Shown: piece by piece, positions 50,475 through 61,440 of the stretch
Position numbering within the stretch: position 1 is the stretch's first letter
Layout: every line of letters starts with the position of its first letter
Source: Clostridium sp. NkU-1
GTDB lineage: Bacteria > Bacillota_A > Clostridia > Lachnospirales > Lachnospiraceae
Assembly (NCBI GenBank): GCA_001312405.1
Contig: BBDR01000003.1
Coordinates: 372,001 to 436,000, forward strand
Reading direction: 5' to 3'
Length of the DNA: 64,000 nucleotides
Translations under genes and position numbers: made by a program
Notes under the pieces: generated by a model
Told to the model about the DNA's origin: nothing
The model's database searches: none
The model's input: only the letters and a program-made list of their open reading frames with translations

Positions 50475-50834
50475 TCAGCTTAGCATTCCCCCCGCGGTTC
50501 CGCTGACTGCGCAGATGGCCATGGTGGTGAGGAGCTGGTTCATGGAGCCGTTTAAGCCTTTGTTTAATAAAAAGGATACGGCTAAGAGCACCAGGAAATA
50601 TAGAAGCCCCAGCAAAAGGCCCCAGAAGAATCTACGATGCCGTATGCTCTTTCCCATTAAGACCCCGCCAAAGAGACAGGCGATGATATAAACCGCATTG
50701 ACACCCAGGCGTATCTGTCCTTCCTTCAGCCGGAATCTATAGAGTGCTAAGGCCAGGACCACCAGCAGGATTCCGGTCAGTATGTAGGTGATAAGAAGGT
50801 TTCTTAGCGTGACCTGAAGCTTTGATTTTTCCAT
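50475..50834 (-). CDS. TIGR04086-type small membrane protein
   Basis: An intact 119-residue - strand frame with four hydrophobic helices (NLLITYILTGILLVVLALAL, YIIACLFGGVLMGKSI, FFWGLLLGLLYFLVLLAVSF, TMAICAVSGTAGGML). Its length, helix pattern and position next to the SCIFF genes match the TIGR04086 family, found in clostridia beside scfA/tgt/yajC. Function unknown. It is transcribed divergently from scfA. Confidence 0.75.
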   Translation of the reverse strand: MEKSKLQVTLRNLLITYILTGILLVVLALALYRFRLKEGQIRLGVNAVYIIACLFGGVLMGKSIRHRRFFWGLLLGLLYFLVLLAVSFLLNKGLNGSMNQLLTTMAICAVSGTAGGMLS

Positions 50835-51062
50835 TTAACTACTCCTTATATCTTGTCTTCTGGTTCAGTATATTCTATGGGTATGGAGGATATTCTTGGA
50901 TGTCCTAATAATAAAATTGATACCGCCTGTTTTCTCTGGATATAGATGATAGCCCGAAGAAGCTGGCCAATTCCCCTGTTCCCTGGGGCAATTCATCTTG
51001 CACTCGCCTAAAACATGTGGTATAATCTCAAAGAATTAGGCAAATACAGGAGGTGTAAGTAT

Positions 51063-51209
51063 ATGAAACACGTGAAGACTTTAAATTCCAGTACATTAAA
51101 AGAGTCCATGAAAAAAGGCGGCTGCGGCGAATGTCAGACTTCCTGCCAGTCAGCATGCAAGACATCCTGTACAGTAGGAAACCAGAGCTGCGAGAACAGC
51201 AACCGTTAA
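51063..51209 (+). CDS. scfA: SCIFF ranthipeptide precursor
   Basis: A 48-residue peptide, ATG 51063 after AGGAGG. It ends in the six-cysteine core CGECQTSCQSACKTSCTVGN, the defining pattern of SCIFF (six cysteines in forty-five residues), one of the most widely conserved RiPPs in clostridia. The leader is basic (KHVKTLNSSTLKESMKKGG). Cysteines are cross-linked through thioether bonds to acceptor residues by the radical SAM enzyme encoded at 51344. The biological role is not settled; links to quorum sensing have been suggested. Confidence 0.95.
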   Translation: MKHVKTLNSSTLKESMKKGGCGECQTSCQSACKTSCTVGNQSCENSNR

Positions 51210-51343
51210 TAATTTTAAACTGTATAGAATAGCCATAAGGCAGATGAGCAGATGCCCCTACGGTCGTGATGACGGTAGGGGTTCCTTCGCTTGTCTGCCA
51301 AAAACCAATAACAGGTTAATCTTTTCAATTAAGGAGAATACAA

Positions 51344-52737
51344 GTGATTCATCAATATATCAGCAATGGCTTCCATATTATTATGGATGTCAACAGCGGT
51401 TCTGTTCATTCTGTGGATCCGGTCATGTATGATGCCGTAGAGATCGCTGCAGGAATGGTTCCGGAGATGGAAGAGGCCGAGCCCCTTCCTAAAGAGGTTG
51501 GAGAAGAAGTGCGGACCAGCCTTTCTGAAAAATACGGAGAGACAGAAGTAGAGGAAGCCCTGGAGGAGATTCAGTATCTGATCGATAAGGGAGAGCTTTT
51601 TACAAAGGATATGTATCACGATTATGTGATAGATTTTAAAAAGCGGCAGACAGTGGTAAAGGCTCTTTGCTTACATATTGCCCATGACTGCAACCTTGCC
51701 TGTAAGTATTGCTTTGCAGAAGAAGGAGAGTACCATGGCAGACGGGCGCTTATGTCCTTTGAAGTGGGGAAAAAGGCCCTGGACTTTCTCATTGCCAATT
51801 CCGGGAACCGAAGAAACCTGGAAGTAGACTTTTTTGGCGGAGAACCGCTGATGAATTGGGACGTAGTAAAGCAGCTTGTTGAATACGGACGGAAAAAAGA
51901 GAAAGAATATAATAAGAACTTCCGTTTTACCATGACCACCAACGGTGTTCTGTTAAACGATGAGATCATGGAGTTCTGTAACCGGGAAATGAGCAATGTG
52001 GTCTTAAGCCTTGACGGCCGTAAAGAAGTCAATGACAATATGCGTCCCTTCCGCAATGGAAAAGGCAGCTACGAGCTGATCGTTCCCAAATTCCAGAAGT
52101 TTGCCCAGCTTCGGGGAACCAAAGATTATTACATCAGAGGAACCTTTACCCGTCATAATATGGATTTTGCAAAGGATGTCCTGGAATTTGCGGATCTTGG
52201 CTTTACAAGTATGTCCATAGAGCCTGTGGTAGCACAGCCGGAAGAGGAGTATGCCATCAGGGAGGAAGACCTTCCCCAGATCTTAAAAGAGTATGATGAT
52301 CTTGCTGTGGAATACATTAACAGGCAGAAGGAAGGAAAAGGGTTTAATTTCTTCCACTTTAATATTGACTTAAACCAGGGCCATGTGTGGCAAAGCGCCT
52401 GTCCGGCTGCGGTTCCGGAACCGAGTATCTGGCGGTGACTCCATGGGGAGATTTCTATCCGTGCCACCAGTTTGTGGGTGAGGAAAAATTCCTTCTTGGC
52501 AACGTGGACACAGGCGTGACTAATTCAGAGATCCGTGATGAGTTCAAGCTTTGCAATGTTTATGCAAAGGGCAAGTGCAGGGACTGCTTTGCAAGGTTTT
52601 ACTGCAGCGGAGGCTGTGCGGCTAACTCCCACAACTTCCACGGAAGCATCACGGATGCTTACGATATCGGCTGCGAAATGCAGAAGAAGCGGATCGAATG
52701 CGCCATCATGATCAAGGCGGCTTTGGCGGAAGAATGA
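51344..52737 (+). CDS. scfB: SCIFF peptide radical SAM maturase
   Basis: GTG 51344 follows AAGGAG. An N-terminal peptide-recognition region (residues 1-95) precedes the radical SAM CxxxCxxC in HDCNLACKYCFAEEG, then VDFFGGEPLMNWDVV. The C-terminal SPASM domain supplies more cluster cysteines: GDFYPCHQF, CNVYAKGKCRDC and FYCSGGCAANSH. A missing C near 52382 breaks the frame just before the SPASM region; restoring it gives about 464 residues. It forms Cys thioether links in ScfA. It is followed by tgt. Confidence 0.93.
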
Positions 52738-52762
52738 GAATACAAAAGTAACTGATAATCGT

Positions 52763-52781
52763 TAATATCCTACGGATATTA
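52763..52781 (+). promoter_or_regulatory. Hairpin between scfB and tgt
   Basis: TAATATCC-TAC-GGATATTA, a perfect 8-bp stem with a 3-nt loop, 26 bases after scfB. No T run follows, so processing or pausing is more likely than termination. Confidence 0.4.
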
Positions 52782-52825
52782 CCTTTGTACCCCAAAAGCG
52801 TGGGCAGAAAAAGGGAAAAAAACAG

Positions 52826-53964
52826 ATGAATTATAAGATCGTTGCAAAGGATGGACGCGCAAAGCGGGCCGAGGTAACCACTGTTCACGGCACCATCCAG
52901 ACCCCGGTATTCATGAACGTGGGTACGGTAGGAGCCATTAAAGGGGCTGTTTCCACAGATGATCTCCGTGAGATCAGAACCCAGGTAGAACTGTCCAATA
53001 CCTATCATCTTCATGTGCGCACCGGCGATAAATTAATCAAAGAGTTTGGCGGCCTTCACCGGTTTATGAACTGGGACCGCCCCATTCTTACGGATTCCGG
53101 CGGCTTTCAGGTATTTTCCCTGACCGGATTGAGAAAAATAAAGGAGGAAGGCGTTTACTTCCAGTCCCATATAGACGGCCACAAGATTTTCATGGGCCCG
53201 GAAGAGAGCATGCAGATTCAGTCGAACCTGGCATCTACATTGCCATGGCCTTTGACGAATGCCCGCCTCATCCGGCCACAAGGGAATACATGCAAAACAG
53301 CGTAGACCGTACCACCAGATGGCTGGAACGGTGCCGTGCTGAAATGAAAAGGCTTAATACCCTGCCTGATACTTTAAACAGGGACCAGCTGTTATTCGGC
53401 ATTAACCAGGGCGGAACCTTTGAAGATATCCGTATCGCCCATGCAAAAACCATATCTGCCATGGACTTGGACGGTTATGCCTTAGGCGGACTGGCTGTGG
53501 GAGAAAGCCATGATGAGATGTACAGGATATTAGATGAGACGGTACCATATCTGCCGGAGAATAAGCCGACCTATCTGATGGGAGTGGGAACTCCCGCCAA
53601 TATTTTAGAGGCCGTAGACAGGGGCGTGGACTTTTTTGACTGCGTATACCCGTCAAGAAACGGCCGCCATGGTCATGTATACACCAATCATGGAAAAATG
53701 AATTTATTCAACACCAAACATGAGCTGGACCACAGGCCGATTGAAGAGGGCTGTGGGTGTCCGGCCTGCCGGTCCTACAGCAGGGCCTATATCAGGCACC
53801 TTTTAAAGGCAAAAGAAATGCTTGGCATGAGATTATGTGTATTGCATAATTTATATTTTTATAATACAATGATGGAAGAGATCCGCGACGCAATTGAGAA
53901 CCACAGTTATGGGGAATACAAGGAGCAGAAGCTTGGCCGTATGATGGCAGGTCAGACCTCCTAA
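52826..53964 (+). CDS. tgt: tRNA-guanine transglycosylase (frameshifted)
   Basis: Motifs of bacterial TGT: VTTVHGTIQTPVFMNVGTVG, VELSNTYHLHVRTGD, PILTDSGGFQVFSLTGLRK (Asp general acid region), AMAFDECPPHPATREYM, GINQGGTFEDIR, DFFDCVYPSRNGRHGHVYT (nucleophilic Asp). The zinc site is CGCPACRSYSRAYIRHLL with a late His. A missing G near 53230 splits the gene; corrected length is about 380 residues. It exchanges guanine for a queuine precursor in tRNA position 34. It precedes yajC, the usual order. Confidence 0.93.
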
Positions 53965-54012
53965 AATAGGGGACAAGCAGTAGGCGGATCGTTATATAAG
54001 GAGGAAATGGTT

Positions 54013-54309
54013 ATGTTATCAGCAACAGGCGGTACCATGGGCGTGGGCTTTTGGGTCATTTATATCGCAGTGATCTTTGGCTTCATGTATTTTATCGCAA
54101 TCAGACCCCAGAAAAAGGAGAAAAAGAAACAGCAGGAGATGTTTGCAAACATTGCAATCGGAGACAGCGTTTTGACCTCCAGTGGTTTTTATGGTGTCAT
54201 CATTGATATGACAGATGATACGGTTATTGTAGAGTTCGGCAACAATAAGAACTGCAGGATTCCTATGCAGAAGACTGCTATCGTTCAGATAGAAAAAGCG
54301 CAGTCTTAA
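54013..54309 (+). CDS. yajC: Preprotein translocase accessory subunit YajC
   Basis: ATG 54013 sits 8 nt after AGGAGG; ATG 54007 is too close to it. One N-terminal helix (GFWVIYIAVIFGFMYFIAIR) is followed by the PQKKEKKKQQEM region and a KOW-like domain (IAIGDSVLTSSGFYGVIIDM). It associates with SecDF at the membrane. Confidence 0.92.
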   Translation: MLSATGGTMGVGFWVIYIAVIFGFMYFIAIRPQKKEKKKQQEMFANIAIGDSVLTSSGFYGVIIDMTDDTVIVEFGNNKNCRIPMQKTAIVQIEKAQS

Positions 54310-54317
54310 GAAATCAG

Positions 54318-54357
54318 GGCACCCGGAAAGAGGTTTACTTTTTCCGGGTGCCTTTTT
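54318..54357 (+). terminator. Terminator after yajC
   Basis: GGCACCCGGAAA (54318-54329) pairs perfectly with TTTCCGGGTGCC (54341-54352), 11-nt loop, then T5. Confidence 0.92.
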
Positions 54358-54454
54358 ATAGGGAAAACCCAGAGCTCCGGTGAGGGAGCCTGTTTTCATG
54401 GCGCCAGTATACACCAGGGGTTTTCCAACATATGATTTAGTAAGGGGTATTAAT

Positions 54455-55186
54455 TTAAAGCCAGCCTCCGTCAAGGCCGATGATCTGCCCGGTCAGATAG
54501 GAATTTTTATAGCCCAGGTGGTATACTAAATCAGCTACCTCCTCTGCTTTTCCCAGCCGTCCGGCCGGGATCCCATCGATGAGAGCGATTAATTCATCCT
54601 CCTCCAGAAACTGGTTCATTTCCGTATCAATGGCACCGCAGGCAACGGCGTTGACCTGGATATTGCTTGGAGCCAGTTCCTTGGCAAGAGCCTTTGTAAA
54701 AGCGTTAATGCCGCCTTTTGTAGCGGAATAAGCGACTTCGCAGGAGGCACCGGATATTCCCCATACAGAAGATATGTTAATGATCTTTCCTTGCTTTTTT
54801 TCTACCATTCCGGGAATGGCCAGCTTGCAGCAGTTGAATACTGACGTTAAGTTGGTGCGGATAATCCGGTCCCAGGCATCCGTGCTCATATCCTGCAACA
54901 GGCCGATGTAGGATATGCCGGCATTATTAACAAGGACATCCAGTGTACCAAACTGCTTGCGCACCTGTTCAAAGAGCGCCTGGCACTGGTTCATGTCCCC
55001 CATGTCCCCCATGCAGGAAAGACAAGATACCTGATATGCTTCCAGCTCTTTTTTTACTTGTACAAGTCGGTCCTCACTGTGAAGGCAGTTGATGACCACG
55101 TTGTATCCCTTTTTAGCAAATTTAACGGCAACAGCTTTTCCGATTCCCCGGGAAGCTCCTGTTATAAGTACTGTTTTTCTAGGCAT
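54455..55186 (-). CDS. Short-chain dehydrogenase/reductase (FabG-like)
   Basis: An intact 243-residue - strand frame. Cofactor motif TVLITGASRGIGKAVAVKFA, NNAGISYIGL, catalytic Ser in INISSVWGISGAS and YSATKGGINAF (YxxxK), and the end GYKNSYLTGQIIGLDGGWL. It resembles FabG and also the YmfI-type reductases that act on modified elongation factor P. Sequence alone does not separate these. It is convergent with yajC and stands apart from fatty acid genes, which favours a non-FabG role. Confidence 0.85.
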   Translation of the reverse strand: MPRKTVLITGASRGIGKAVAVKFAKKGYNVVINCLHSEDRLVQVKKELEAYQVSCLSCMGDMGDMNQCQALFEQVRKQFGTLDVLVNNAGISYIGLLQDMSTDAWDRIIRTNLTSVFNCCKLAIPGMVEKKQGKIINISSVWGISGASCEVAYSATKGGINAFTKALAKELAPSNIQVNAVACGAIDTEMNQFLEEDELIALIDGIPAGRLGKAEEVADLVYHLGYKNSYLTGQIIGLDGGWL

Positions 55187-55385
55187 AACATCACCCCTCC
55201 TGTCGATTTATGATATATTTATTCTATCAAATCGTCAGGAATAATGCAACGTGGTCGGATAAAGGACTATTTGCATTTTTGGTGATTTTGTTACAGACCA
55301 GGCATTGCATACTTAAGGGCTGGTGAGATATAATGAAGATAGAAAACTTAATATCAGATAGAATAGAGAAAGCAGGTAGATAAAT

Positions 55386-56302
55386 ATGAATGAGATTTAT
55401 GATGTGGTGATCATCGGCTCCGGGCCCGCGGGGCTTTCGGCAGCGGTTTATGGTAAAAGGGCTGAGCTTAAGATGGTAGTGATTGAAAAAGAGGTGGCAA
55501 GCGGCGGGCAGGTCCTTAATACTTATGAAGTGGATAATTACCCGGGGCTGCCTGGAATTAACGGCTATGATCTTGGAATGAAGTTCCGGGAGCATGCAGA
55601 GAAGCTGGGAGCAGAGTTTTCCACAGACGAGGTTCTTCGGATCGAAGCGTCTGACGGGGAATTTACCGTAGTAGGAGAAGAGAGGGCCTATGAGACAAAG
55701 TCGGTCATCATCGCTACCGGAGCCAGCACCGGAAGCTGAGCGTAATCGGTGAAGAGGAGCTTACGGGCATGGGGGTTTCCTACTGCGCTACCTGTGACGG
55801 TGCATTTTTCCGCAATAAGGTGGCGGCAGTGGTGGGCGGCGGCGACGTTGCCATTGAAGATGCCATTTTCCTGGCCAGAATGTGTAAAAAGGTATACTTA
55901 ATTCATAGGAGAAATAAGCTGAGAGGGGCAAAGACTTTGCAGACCCAGCTGTTTAACCAGAAAAACGTGGAAATCATCTGGGATACCGTGGTAGAGGAGA
56001 TCGAAGGCGGAGACCAGGTGGAATCCCTGACCATAAAGAACGCCAAAACCGAGGAATCGAAAAAGCTTGCGGTAGACGGAGTGTTCATAGCGGTAGGAAT
56101 CAACCCGCAAAGCGAAGCATTTAACAACTTAGTGGAGATGGATCATGGCTATATAAAGGCAGGTGAGGACTGTGAAACCAATATTCCCGGAATCTTTGCA
56201 GCCGGCGATGTGCGCACCAAGCAGCTTCGCCAGGTTTCCACAGCTGTTTCTGACGGCGCAAATGCCATTACCAGCGTAGAGCGGTATCTGACACGGATTT
56301 AA
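55386..56302 (+). CDS. trxB: Thioredoxin reductase
   Basis: FAD motif [16 protein letters not shown], redox-active cysteines in [11 protein letters not shown] (CxxC), NADPH motif [26 protein letters not shown], and the C-terminal FAD site [20 protein letters not shown] missing C near 55728 (AGCACCGG for AGCCACCGG) breaks the frame at the conserved ATGA..HRKL; corrected length is about 306 residues, normal for TrxB. It reduces thioredoxin with NADPH. Confidence 0.92.
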
Positions 56303-56372
56303 CCGAATCAGGCAGGGCCGAGGAGGGTCTGACCTGTTGGTCATTGCGGATATCCGCTTGACATAAACCATA

Positions 56373-56408
56373 AAAAAGCAGCCGGACAATTGTCCTGGCT
56401 GCTTTTTG
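56373..56408. terminator. Bidirectional terminator between trxB and hpf
   Basis: AAAAAGCAGCC(G)GGACAATTGTCC(T)GGCTGCTTTTT forms a nearly perfect hairpin with A and T runs at its two ends, so it can stop transcription of both convergent genes. Confidence 0.85.
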
Positions 56409-56414
56409 CATATT

Positions 56415-56943
56415 CTAGAATTCTGGTTCAATAAGGCCGAAGGAGCCGCCTTTTCTTTTGTAAACCACATTGACTTCATCTGTATCCGCATTTAAGAATA
56501 CGTAGAAGCTGTGACCAAGAAGCTCCATCTGAACACAGGCTTCTTCCGGATCCATGGGCTTTATGGCAAATTTCTTTGTCTTAACGATCTCTATATAATC
56601 GTCTGTCTGGGTTTCATCTTCCAGAAAAGCTTTGGAAAAGGAGGGAACATTCAGCTTTTTATCGATTAACTTGTTCTTATATTTTTTTCAACTGGCGTTC
56701 CAGGATCTCTTCTACAAGATCAATGGAAACGTACATGTCAGTACTGGATTCTTCTGCTCTGATTATATGTCCTTTCACTGGAATAGTCACTTCGATTTTT
56801 TGTATTTCTTTCTGCACGCTGAGTCTTACTGTTGCTTCTGTGGCAGGAGCGAAGAAACGGTCCAACTTTCCAAGCTTGTCCTCGACTGCCTCGCGTAATC
56901 CTGGTGTTACCTCAATATTTCTCCCTGTAATTGTAAAACGCAT
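56415..56943 (-). CDS. hpf: Long-form ribosome hibernation promoting factor
   Basis: The - strand gene starts MRFTITGRNIEVTPGLREAV, the HPF/RaiA N-terminal fold, with VRLSVQKEIQKIEVTI and STDMYVSIDLVEEILERQ. One extra base in the T7 at about 56685-56691 breaks it. Reading through gives the linker and the C-terminal dimerisation domain (VKTKKFAIKPMDPEEACVQM, then ELLGHSFYVFLNADTDEV and a KRKGGSFGLIEPEF end). About 176 residues in total, the long form that dimerises 70S ribosomes into 100S. Confidence 0.9.
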
Positions 56944-56999
56944 AAGTCATCAGCTCCTTTTTCTTGAGATGGTTATAGTATAGCATATTTTTGAGAACA

Positions 57000-57190
57000 A
57001 TTCAATTACATTGTAAAATTATAAGATAATTGTTGGCAATTTTTTTGTAAAATGTCTCTACTTATTATTTTGTCTGTTTATTGAAAAACTATAGATGGGA
57101 ATAAAAAAAAGTCAAGGGAAAAAGAGTATTTTCCGTCGAAAAAGGAAATTTTATGACATATATACAAAAATGTCCCAGGTTAATAAGGGG
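57000..57190. other. AT-rich stretch next to the DnaA-box cluster
   Basis: About 190 bases of strongly AT-rich sequence with several T and A runs, lying between hpf and the DnaA-box cluster. It has no coding frame I trust. By position it could serve as an easily unwound element or simply hold promoters for hpf and secA. Confidence 0.4.
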
Positions 57191-57208
57191 ATGGGAAATA
57201 TGGGAATC

Positions 57209-57336
57209 TGTGGAGAAAAAATGTGGATAATGTGGATAACTCGGTGTATAACTGTTTTTCCCACTAATTATGGGATTTCATCGTGGGGATAAAGCTGGGG
57301 GAAAAATACACAATGGGATGTGGATAATGTGGAAAA
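57209..57336. promoter_or_regulatory. Cluster of DnaA-box-like sequences
   Basis: TGTGGATAA (the complement of the DnaA box TTATCCACA) occurs perfectly at 57222-57230, 57231-57239 and 57319-57327. One-mismatch copies are at 57209, 57243, 57284 and 57328. All have the same orientation. Two pairs are directly abutted (57222/57231 and 57319/57328). Seven sites in 128 bases is far above chance. Confidence 0.6.
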
Positions 57337-57561
57337 GCGGAGAATCGAACAGGTTTTTTGTGCAATGTGTCAGATTGACCATAAATTTTTCCAGATTTGC
57401 CGTTGATTGCTGTGGAAAAAGGAAGGACCTGGTAATAATAGGCCCTGTTTATTACCAGAATGTTAATTTTTTTTATGAATTCGTTGAATTAAGAAGGAGT
57501 TAGTGCTACAATATACGAGATTGTATCGTGTATATCGTTAAGAAGAGTAGGAGAATGAAAT

Positions 57562-60132
57562 ATGAACTTCGTTCAAAAAAATATTTGGAACTCATAGTGA
57601 AAGAGAATTGAAATTAATAGACCCTATTGTGGATAAGATAGAAGCTCTGCGTCCGACCATGGTTGCACTTACGGATGAGGAGCTGCGGAATAACACAAGG
57701 CTCTTTAAGGAAAGGCTTTCATCAGGCGAGACTCTTGATGATATTTTGCCGGAAGCTTATGCAACGGTGAGAGAGGCAGCACGAAGAGTTCTTAATATGG
57801 AACATTTCCGTGTACAGCTCATTGGCGGAATCGTTCTTCATCAGGGACGTATTTCCGAAATGAAGACAGGTGAAGGTAAGACCCTGGTATCTACCTGCCC
57901 AGCTTATTTAAATGCTTTGGCAGGCAATGGAGTCCAGATTGTAACGGTCAACGATTACCTGGCAAAACGAGATGCTGAGTGGATGGGAAGAGTTCATGAG
58001 TTCCTGGGACTGACTGTTGGGGTTGTGCTCAACTCCATGAATTCTGACGAAAGACGTGCCGCATACAACTGCGACATTACCTATGTAACCAACAACGAGC
58101 TTGGTTTTGATTATCTGAGAGATAACATGGCCATCTATAAGGAACAGATGGTTTTAAGAAATTTAGACTTTTGTATCATTGATGAGGTTGACTCCGTATT
58201 GATTGATGAGGCAAGAACACCTCTTATTATTTCCGGACAGAGCGGCAAGTCCACAAAGCTCTATGAGGTTTGTGATATTCTGGCCCGCCAGTTGGAAAAG
58301 GGCGAGGCTTCCGGGGAATTTTCCAAGATGGCAGCATTATGGGAGAAGAAATCACGGAAACCGGCGACTTTATTGTGGATGAAAAGGACAAGGTTGTCAA
58401 CTTGACCGAACAGGGTGTGGATAAAGTAGAGCAGTTCTTCCACATTGAGAACTTATCTGATCCCCAGAACTTAGAGATCCAGCATAACATCATTCTGGCC
58501 CTTCGCGCCAATTATCTCATGTTCCGGGATAAGGATTATGTAGTAAAGGATGACGAAGTACTGATCGTTGATGAGTTTACCGGACGTATCATGCCCGGCA
58601 GACGTTATTCCGACGGACTCCATCAGGCGATTGAAGCCAAGGAGCACGTAAATGTGCGCAGGGAGAGCAAGACTCTTGCCACCATCACCTTCCAGAACTT
58701 CTTTAATAAGTACAATAAAAAGGCCGGTATGACCGGTACCGCTCTTACAGAAGAAAAAGAATTCCGTAATACCTACGGCATGGATGCCATTTCCATCCCG
58801 ACCAACCGCCCTATTGCCCGTATTGACCAGGAAGATGCCGTTTATAAAACAAAGAAAGAGAAATTTGAGGCGGTATGCAATGAGGTGGAGATCGCTTACG
58901 CCAAGGGACAGCCTGTCCTGGTAGGTACCATCACCATTGAAACCTCTGAAATGTTAAGCAATATGTTAAAGCGCCGGGGCATTCCCCATAAGGTGCTGAA
59001 TGCAAAATATCATGAGCTGGAAGCTGAAATCGTAGCGGATGCAGGTGTGCATAAGGCTGTGACCATTGCAACCAACATGGCAGGCCGTGGTACGGATATC
59101 AAGCTTGACGACGAGGCAAAGGCAGCAGGCGGCTTAAAGATCATTGGTACAGAACGTCATGAATCCCGCCGTATTGATAACCAGCTGCGCGGTCGTTCCG
59201 GACGTCAGGGTGACCCGGGAGAATCCAGATTTTACATTTCCCTTGAAGATGACCTGATGCGTCTGTTTGGTTCCGAACGTCTGGTAGGCATGTTCAATGC
59301 CCTTGGCGTGCCGGAAGGAGAGCAGATCGAACATAAGATGCTCTCAAATGCCATTGAAAAGGCCCAGATGAAGATTGAGACAAACAACTACGGCATCCGT
59401 GAGAACCTTTTAAAATACGACGAGGTCATGAACGAACAGCGTGAAGTGATCTATGATGAGAGAAGAAAGGTTCTGGATGGAGACAATATGCGTGATTTCA
59501 TCTTAAAGATGGTAACGGATATTGTGGAAAATGCGGTAGATCTTTCCGTCAGCGACGACCAGGCGCCGGAGGAATGGGATTTGAGCGAGCTTAACAGCCT
59601 TCTTCTCCCCATCATTCCGCTGCAGCCTGTTACTCTTCCGGAGGATAAGAAGATTAGGAAGAATGAACTGAAGCATATGCTGAAGGAAGAAGCAATTAAG
59701 CTGTATGAATCCAAGGAAGCAGAATTCCCTGAGGGAGAGCAGATCCGTGAAATCGAGCGGGTTATTCTCTTAAAGGTAATCGATAATAAATGGATGTCCC
59801 ATATTGACGACATGGATCAGCTGCGTCAGGGCATCGGCCTGCAGGCTTACGGACAGAGAGATCCGCTGGTGGAATATAAGATGAGCGGATATCAGATGTT
59901 TGATGAGATGGCTGCGGCCATCCGGGAGGATACCGTAAGAATCTTATTCCACATCCGCGTGGAGCAGAAGGTGGAAAGAGAGCCGGCTGCAAAGGTGACT
60001 GGAACCAATAAGGATGAAAGCTCACCAAAGGCACCGGTAAAGAAAGTGGAAGCCAAGGTATATCCCAATGATCCGTGTCCATGCGGTTCCGGTAAGAAAT
60101 ACAAGCAGTGCTGCGGACGTAAATTAGTATAG
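57562..60132 (+). CDS. secA: Protein translocase ATPase SecA
   Basis: ATG 57562 follows GGAG. The N-terminus is restored by dropping one A from the run at 57576-57582 ([19 protein letters not shown]). Motifs: [20 protein letters not shown] (Walker A), [80 protein letters not shown]. The C-terminal zinc motif is [19 protein letters not shown], which binds SecB or ribosomes. A missing A near 58330 (GCATTATG for GCAATTATG) gives a second break. Corrected length is about 856 residues. It drives protein export through SecYEG. Confidence 0.95.
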
Positions 60133-60141
60133 TATTTTTAT

Positions 60142-60188
60142 AAAATTGGAGTTCGCACCCTTTTTAAGGACCGGACTCCAATTTTGTA
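60142..60188 (+). terminator. Terminator after secA
   Basis: AAAATTGGAGT (60142-60152) pairs with ACTCCAATTTT (60175-60185), which is followed by G and TATA; the A and T arms allow function in both directions. Confidence 0.75.
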
Positions 60189-60224
60189 TAGATAAATAAT
60201 TCAATTCAGAAAGTGGGTGACACA

Positions 60225-61359
60225 GTGGTAGAGTTAGATCAGTACAAATACGAATTATCAACATTCGAAAAACCATTAGTGGAAGTGAGGGATTCACTTT
60301 GACTTAGATAATAAGTTAAAGAGAATCGATGAGCTGGACAAGTCCATGGAAGAACCGGGCTTTTGGGAGGATCCTGAAAAGTCAACAAAGATTGTACAGC
60401 TTGCAAAGAATTTAAAAGATACGGTTCAGACCTATAAGGACTTAGAACAGCAGTATGAAGATATTGGCGTGATGATCGAGATGGGAAATGAGGAAAATGA
60501 CCCCTCCCTGGTTCCGGAAGTTGAAGAGATGTTAAATCATTTCAAGGAAAAGCTGGAAGAAATGCGCATCAATACTCTGCTGGCTGGAGAATATGACGGC
60601 CACAACGCCATCTTAAAGCTTAACGCAGGCGCGGGAGGAACCGAATCCTGTGACTGGTGCGGCATGCTGTACCGTATGTTCTGCCGTTGGGCGGAGAAAA
60701 AAGGCTTTTCTTTGGAAGTCCTTGACTACCTTGACGGGGATGAAGCTGGCATTAAATCTGTTACGGTACAGATCAACGGCCCCAATGCCTATGGGTATTT
60801 AAAGTCAGAGAAGGGTGTTCACCGTCTGGTGCGCATCTCTCCGTTTAATGCCGCGGGCAAACGTCAGACCTCCTTTGTATCCTGTGATGTTATGCCGGAT
60901 ATTGAAGAGGACTTAGATGTGGAGATCAACGAAGAGGACCTTCGCATTGATACCTACCGATCCAGCGGTGCAGGCGGGCAGCATATCAACAAAACCTCCT
61001 CGGCCATCCGCATTACTCACCTTCCTACCGGAATTGTGGTACAGTGCCAGAATGAGCGCTCCCAGTTCCAGAACAAGGATAAGGCCATGCAGATGTTAAA
61101 AGCAAAGCTTTATATGGTGAAGCAGCAGGAAAATGCGGAGAAATTGTCCGGTATCCGTGGCGATGTGACAGAGATCGGCTGGGGTAACCAGATCCGTTCC
61201 TATGTCCTTCAGCCTTATACCATGGTCAAGGATCACAGGACCAATGCGGAAACAGGCAATGTGGGAAGCGTTCTGGATGGTGCTTTGGATCAGTTCATGT
61301 ACGCCTATTTACGCTGGCTGAGCACCGGGGCAAAATCCGGAGAAAGCAGCGCAGAATAG
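60225..61359 (+). CDS. prfB: Peptide chain release factor 2 with programmed +1 frameshift
   Basis: GTG 60225 opens a 25-codon frame ending CTT TGA C at 60297-60303. Shifting +1 there continues into LDNKLKRIDELDKSMEE and the main RF2 body (from about residue 26). Motifs: GAGGTESCDWCGMLYRMF, the SPF anticodon-like tripeptide in VRISPFNAAGKRQ and the catalytic GGQ in YRSSGAGGQHINKT. Corrected length is about 370 residues. RF2 ends translation at UGA and UAA. The frameshift is autoregulatory: low RF2 slows termination at the UGA, so ribosomes shift and make more RF2. The upstream GTGAGGG acts as the SD-like stimulator. Confidence 0.95.
60285..60303 (+). promoter_or_regulatory. prfB programmed +1 frameshift site
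   Basis: SD-like GTGAGGG precedes the shift codon CTT (60297-60299) and the in-frame stop TGA (60300-60302) followed by C, the classic slippery CUU-UGA-C of RF2 genes. Confidence 0.9.
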
Positions 61360-61411
61360 AGGATTTCCCCTGTATTTTTTTAAAAACCGAAGAAAATAAA
61401 TAGAAAAATAG

Positions 61412-61440
61412 TTGCATACCCAGACTAAATATGATAATAT
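61412..61440 (+). promoter_or_regulatory. Promoter of the ACT-hom-lysC genes
   Basis: -35 TTGCAT (61412-61417), 17-bp spacer, -10 TAATAT (61435-61440). Predicted start near 61447. Confidence 0.6.

Noticed and set aside
57000..57340. Calling the DnaA-box cluster the chromosomal origin
   Set aside because: No dnaA, dnaN, rpmH or GC-skew evidence is available in the window; reported only as a candidate DnaA-binding region.
57095..57503. Two + strand frames of 65 and 77 codons before secA
   Set aside because: They are produced by the repeated TGTGGATAA sequence, have no good ribosome site and no recognisable family.
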